Source: JBGQOJ01 sp052119585 (GTDB taxonomy: Bacteria; Pseudomonadota; Alphaproteobacteria; Rhodobacterales; Rhodobacteraceae). From it: 64,000 nucleotides of DNA. The notes beneath the pieces are model-generated. The model saw only the letters and a program-made list of their open reading frames with translations, did not search any database and was not told the DNA's origin. Shown here one piece after another: positions 60,811 to 64,000 of the stretch. The stretch is from positions 81,573 to 145,572 of the forward strand of contig NZ_JBGQOJ010000008.1 of assembly GCF_052119585.1 (NCBI RefSeq), given 5' to 3'. The translations under genes and the position numbers were made by a program. The stretch's first letter is position 1. Each line of letters opens with the position of its first letter.

Positions 60811-62028
60811 ATGAACAAGCCCCGCCTGTCCGCGAAGGACGCCCCCGACCTGTCGCGCTTTGACTGGGAAGATGCCCTCCGGCTGGAGGATCGACTGACC
60901 GAGGACGAGCGCATGTTGCGAGACGCCGCGCGCAAATTCGCGCAGGAGAAGCTGCAGCCCCGCGTAATCAAGGCCTACCGCGACGAGGTCGAGGACCCCG
61001 GCGTGTTCCCCGAAATGGGCGAGGCCGGGTTGCTGGGCCTGACCCTGCCAGAGCAATACGGCGGGCTGGGCGCATCCTATGTCACCTATGGTTTGGTCGC
61101 GCGGGAAATCGAGCGGGTGGACAGCGGTTATCGGTCGATGATGTCTGTGCAATCCTCGTTGGTGATGTATCCGATCTATGCCTACGGCACCGAAGAGCAG
61201 CGGATGAAATATTTGCCGAAGCTGGCATCGGGCGAGTTGATCGGATGTTTTGGCCTGACGGAACCGGATGCCGGCTCGGACCCCGCTGGTATGAAAACCC
61301 GCGCGGAAAAGACCGCGGTGGGGTATCGGATCAGCGGCACAAAAATGTGGATTTCCAACGCGCCATTTGCGGATGTGTTTGTCGTCTGGGCCAAGTCCGA
61401 CGCGCATGGCGGCAAGATTCGCGGCTTTGTTCTGGAAAAGGGCATGGACGGTCTGTCCGCCCCCAAGATCGGCGGCAAGCTGTCGCTGCGCGCCTCGACG
61501 ACCGGAGAAATCGTGATGCAGGGTGTCGAGGTCGGCGAAGAGGCGTTGTTGCCGAATGTAGAGGGCCTGAAGGGGCCGTTCGGCTGCTTGAACCGGGCGC
61601 GTTACGGCATTGCTTGGGGGGTGATGGGCGCAGCCGAGTTCTGTATGCACGCGGCAAGGCAGTACGGGCTGGACCGCAAGCAGTTCAACAAGCCACTGGC
61701 CCAGACCCAGCTGTTCCAGAAAAAACTCGCCGATATGCAGACCGAGATCGCGCTTGGGTTGCAGGGTGCTTTGCAAGTGGGGCGCCTGATGGACCAAAGC
61801 CGCGCGGCACCGGAAATGATCAGCCTGATGAAGCGCAACAACTGCGGCAAGGCACTGGACATTGCACGGGCCTCGCGCGACATGCACGGCGGCAACGGCA
61901 TATCGGAAGAGTTTCAGGTCATGCGCCACATGGTCAATTTGGAAACGGTAAACACCTATGAGGGCACGCATGACGTGCATGCCTTGATCCTAGGACGGGC
62001 AATCACTGGGTTGCAGGGGTTCTTCTAA
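60811..62028 (+). CDS. acyl-CoA dehydrogenase, glutaryl-CoA dehydrogenase-like
   Basis: The 405-residue flavoenzyme has FAD-site motifs CFGLTEPDAGSDP and WISNAPFADVFVVWA, and the catalytic glutamate in VNTYEGTHDVH. The N-terminus DWEDALRLEDRLTEDERMLRD and the overall pattern follow glutaryl-CoA dehydrogenases. It would oxidise a CoA ester to the enoyl form; a decarboxylating reaction is possible. The stop overlaps the CoA-transferase start by one base (TAATG). Confidence 0.9.
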   Translation: MNKPRLSAKDAPDLSRFDWEDALRLEDRLTEDERMLRDAARKFAQEKLQPRVIKAYRDEVEDPGVFPEMGEAGLLGLTLPEQYGGLGASYVTYGLVAREIERVDSGYRSMMSVQSSLVMYPIYAYGTEEQRMKYLPKLASGELIGCFGLTEPDAGSDPAGMKTRAEKTAVGYRISGTKMWISNAPFADVFVVWAKSDAHGGKIRGFVLEKGMDGLSAPKIGGKLSLRASTTGEIVMQGVEVGEEALLPNVEGLKGPFGCLNRARYGIAWGVMGAAEFCMHAARQYGLDRKQFNKPLAQTQLFQKKLADMQTEIALGLQGALQVGRLMDQSRAAPEMISLMKRNNCGKALDIARASRDMHGGNGISEEFQVMRHMVNLETVNTYEGTHDVHALILGRAITGLQGFF

Positions 62029-63176
62029 TGAAACCTCTGGAAGGTCTTCGGGTTCTCGAGTTGGCGCGTATTCTGGCTGGCCCGTGGATTGGCCAGACGC
62101 TGGCCGATCTGGGCGCGGATGTGATCAAAGTGGAGGCCCCCGAAGGTGACGATACCCGTCATTGGGGCCCGCCGTTCATCGAGCATGACGGCGATCGGTC
62201 GGCGGCTTATTTCCACAGCTGCAACCGTGGCAAAAAATCGGTTACGTTGGACTTCCGAACCGAAGAGGGCAGGGAGGCAGTTCTGGAACTCGTGTCCAGA
62301 GCCGATGTTTTGATCGAAAATTTCAAGGTCGGCGGGCTGGCGAAATACGGCCTCGATTACGCCAACCTGTCTTCTATCAATCCGCGTCTGGTCTATTGTT
62401 CGATTACCGGCTTCGGCCAGACCGGGCCCTATGCCGAACGGGCAGGGTACGACTTTCTGATACAAGGGATGTCGGGCCTTATGTCGATCACCGGCGAACC
62501 CGATCGACCGCCCATGAAAGTCGGCGTGGCGGTGACGGATATATTTACCGGGCTTTACGGGGTCATCGGCATTCAGGCCGCGTTAGCGCAGCGCGCGCTG
62601 ACCGGTCGAGGCCAGCATATCGACCTGTCCCTGCTGGATTCTGCCACCGCAATTCTGGCCAATCAGGCGATGAACTTTCTTGCCACTGGAACGGTGCCGT
62701 GCAGGCTTGGAAACGGCCACCCGAACATCGTTCCCTATCAGGTCTTTCCAGTATCGGACGGCCACATCATCATCGCCACAGGAAACGACCGGCAATATCG
62801 CGCCCTCTGCAAAGTGATCGGAAAAGCGAACCTTTCGGATGATTTCCGGTTCAAAACGAACTCGGATCGGGTGGCACATCGTGAGGTTCTTGTGCCCATA
62901 CTGTCAGAGGCGACATCCGGTTTCGACAAACAGGACTTGCTGTCGAAACTCGACGCGGCGGGCGTGCCTGCCGGCCCCATCAATACAGTAAGGGATATCA
63001 TCGCTGATCCGCAGATAGTCGCGCGGGGCATGGTGATAGATCCAGGTGGCATTCCCGGCATTCGCAGCCCTTGGGTTTTCTCTGACAGCGAGCTGTCCGT
63101 TGAAAATCCCGCACCCGCTTTGGGTGCGAACAATAAGGATTTGCGGGAACTTTGGAAAGTTGCCGCTCGAAATTAG
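62028..63176 (+). CDS. CoA-transferase family III (CaiB/BaiF)
   Basis: The 382-residue enzyme has family III features: LEGLRVLELARILAGPW, LGADVIKVEAP, LIENFKVG and the catalytic aspartate in VGVAVTDIFTG (about residue 171). It would transfer CoA from a donor such as succinyl-CoA to the carboxylate, feeding the adjacent dehydrogenase. It is the last gene of the operon. Confidence 0.9.
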   Translation: MKPLEGLRVLELARILAGPWIGQTLADLGADVIKVEAPEGDDTRHWGPPFIEHDGDRSAAYFHSCNRGKKSVTLDFRTEEGREAVLELVSRADVLIENFKVGGLAKYGLDYANLSSINPRLVYCSITGFGQTGPYAERAGYDFLIQGMSGLMSITGEPDRPPMKVGVAVTDIFTGLYGVIGIQAALAQRALTGRGQHIDLSLLDSATAILANQAMNFLATGTVPCRLGNGHPNIVPYQVFPVSDGHIIIATGNDRQYRALCKVIGKANLSDDFRFKTNSDRVAHREVLVPILSEATSGFDKQDLLSKLDAAGVPAGPINTVRDIIADPQIVARGMVIDPGGIPGIRSPWVFSDSELSVENPAPALGANNKDLRELWKVAARN

Positions 63177-63670
63177 GATTGCGGCAGATCCTGTCCAACG
63201 AATGGGAACTAGCTCAATTGTTTTGCGTTCGTTTTGGTTTTATCGAATACATCCGCGACAATAATTTGCTATATATTTTCCCTCGAATTGTTAGTCTGGT
63301 AGCAATCGGGGTACATTTCGGCGTTTAGTGCAGTATCCGTGTTCGGATGGCCTGGTCTTGCGGAAGGCGCAGGGTGCGACGGACTCCCGGAGCAGCCCGT
63401 TTTGACCGAGGCCCAAGGAGTTATGAATCGTCAGCGCGGGACGCGTGGCTTTGGCCAGATCGAACCGGCCGATCCCCCCGCGCCCGACGAGGAGCTATGC
63501 TGGAAAGTTGACGGGGCGGCAAAAAGTCGATTCATTTCCCGCGCTTGACCGTCTATATTTGGGCATGATTACGTTGCGCGCCAGAAGGACCGGTGATTTG
63601 TTTGATCGCTGGTCGGAAAGAGAAGCGGCGACTGTGGCTGGATCGTTCTTGGGCGGGGGTGTTCCGGGAT
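63177..63670. other. 494 bp before the IS element, no recognisable gene
   Basis: Small frames exist (63339-63548 and 63445-63711) but match no family. The first part is AT-rich (63200-63300). No hairpin with a T run was found behind the CoA-transferase gene. Confidence 0.45.
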
Positions 63671-64000
63671 TGAATTGCTCCGGTTTCATCGGAGACCATC
63701 AACTTAAGTAAGGATGATGGTTATGACAAAAAGCAAAATGGCAAATCGCTACTCGCCTGAGGTCCGCGCGCGTGCGGTGCGGATGGTTTTCGAGCATCAG
63801 GGCTCGTATGAAACGCAGGCGGGCGCGATCGCGGCCATTGCACCCAAGATTGGCTGTATTCCCCAAACTCTGCGCGAATGGGTCAAGCAGGCTGAGAAAG
63901 ACAGTGGCATGCGCGACGGCGTGACCACTGAGGAACGGGACCGGATCAAAGCCCTGGAACGGGAAAACCGGGAGCTGCGCCAGGCGAACGAGATACTCCG
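63671..64000 (+). mobile_element. IS3-family insertion sequence, left end and orfA start (3' partial)
   Basis: TGAATTGCTCCGGTTTCATC at 63671 looks like an IS3-type terminal inverted repeat. The orfA frame begins at ATG 63714, 63717 or 63723 behind AAGTAAGG and runs off the window without a stop. Its product has NRYSPEVRARAVRMVFEH, then GCIPQTLREWVKQ (helix-turn-helix) and a leucine-zipper-like region RIKALERENRELRQANEIL. The element appears intact as far as it can be read. Confidence 0.8.

Noticed and set aside
1..64000. tRNA, rRNA or riboswitch genes
   Set aside because: No tRNA T-loop/acceptor patterns, rRNA blocks or known riboswitch cores were recognised while reading the intergenic regions; a covariance-model search would be decisive.

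Overview
The window looks like a chromosome or large-replicon segment of a marine alphaproteobacterium, most likely Rhodobacterales (Roseobacter group). The reasons are a GC-rich coding style, two complete TRAP transporters, a coxMSL-type molybdenum hydroxylase, FnrL-like boxes and tightly overlapping catabolic operons (ATGA and TAATG junctions). No rRNA, tRNA or CRISPR array was seen. Both ends cut genes: an ABC exporter permease on the left and an IS3-family element on the right.

Layout. 0-1.5 kb: end of a DevCA-type ABC exporter. 1.6-5.3 kb: NAD-dependent DNA ligase plus PolX. 5.5-12.9 kb: SLC13 permease, flavin disulfide reductase, ribosome-hibernation/cold-shock fusion, PEBP-like protein and a P-type cation ATPase, with FNR-like boxes between them. 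12.8-20.4 kb: coxM-coxS-coxL plus TRAP (dctP-dctQ-dctM) in one operon, with a divergent TetR gene. 20.4-22.8 kb: a small membrane protein/regulator pair, then a scar with IS5 and capD-like remnants. 22.8-26.7 kb: ArsR, UPF0718 permease, MFS, YkuD and a lipoprotein. 27.2-28.8 kb: hipBA with four evenly spaced operators. 29-31.8 kb: membrane protein, His-tailed MFS exporter, CsoR/RcnR-type regulator and a dead hupE/ureJ remnant. 31.8-34.5 kb: puuA-puuB-like genes. 34.7-37.1 kb: a chimeric broken gene, an intact quinone oxidoreductase and fragments. 37.1-40.8 kb: a carbonyl/electrophile detoxification operon (YqhD-like, CurA-like, DJ-1-like) with a TetR gene; the two promoters share a NemR-like box. 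40.9-41.9 kb: nested IS21, IS3 and IS256 remnants. 42.0-49.3 kb: RpiR regulator and a TRAP / diaminopropionate ammonia-lyase / two-carbamoylase operon. 49.7-63.2 kb: a second-copy-type rpoN, a peptide-type ABC importer with a C45 Ntn hydrolase and a sensor-less sigma-54 activator, then an AtuA/DUF4387/acyl-CoA dehydrogenase/CoA-transferase operon.

The most interesting unit is 49.7-63.2 kb. It carries its own sigma-54 and its own bacterial enhancer-binding protein. Both multi-gene operons begin with nearly identical -24/-12 promoters (TGGCACGAT..TGCATGTA) with the exact GG-N10-GC spacing. The activator gene is last in the first operon, so it would activate its own transcription. This looks like a self-contained sigma-54 catabolic island that imports an amide- or peptide-like compound, cleaves it, and degrades the released acyl part as a CoA ester. 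The substrate is unknown. A second candidate novelty is the 43-49.3 kb operon, whose enzymes would suit a ureido-amino acid such as albizziine.
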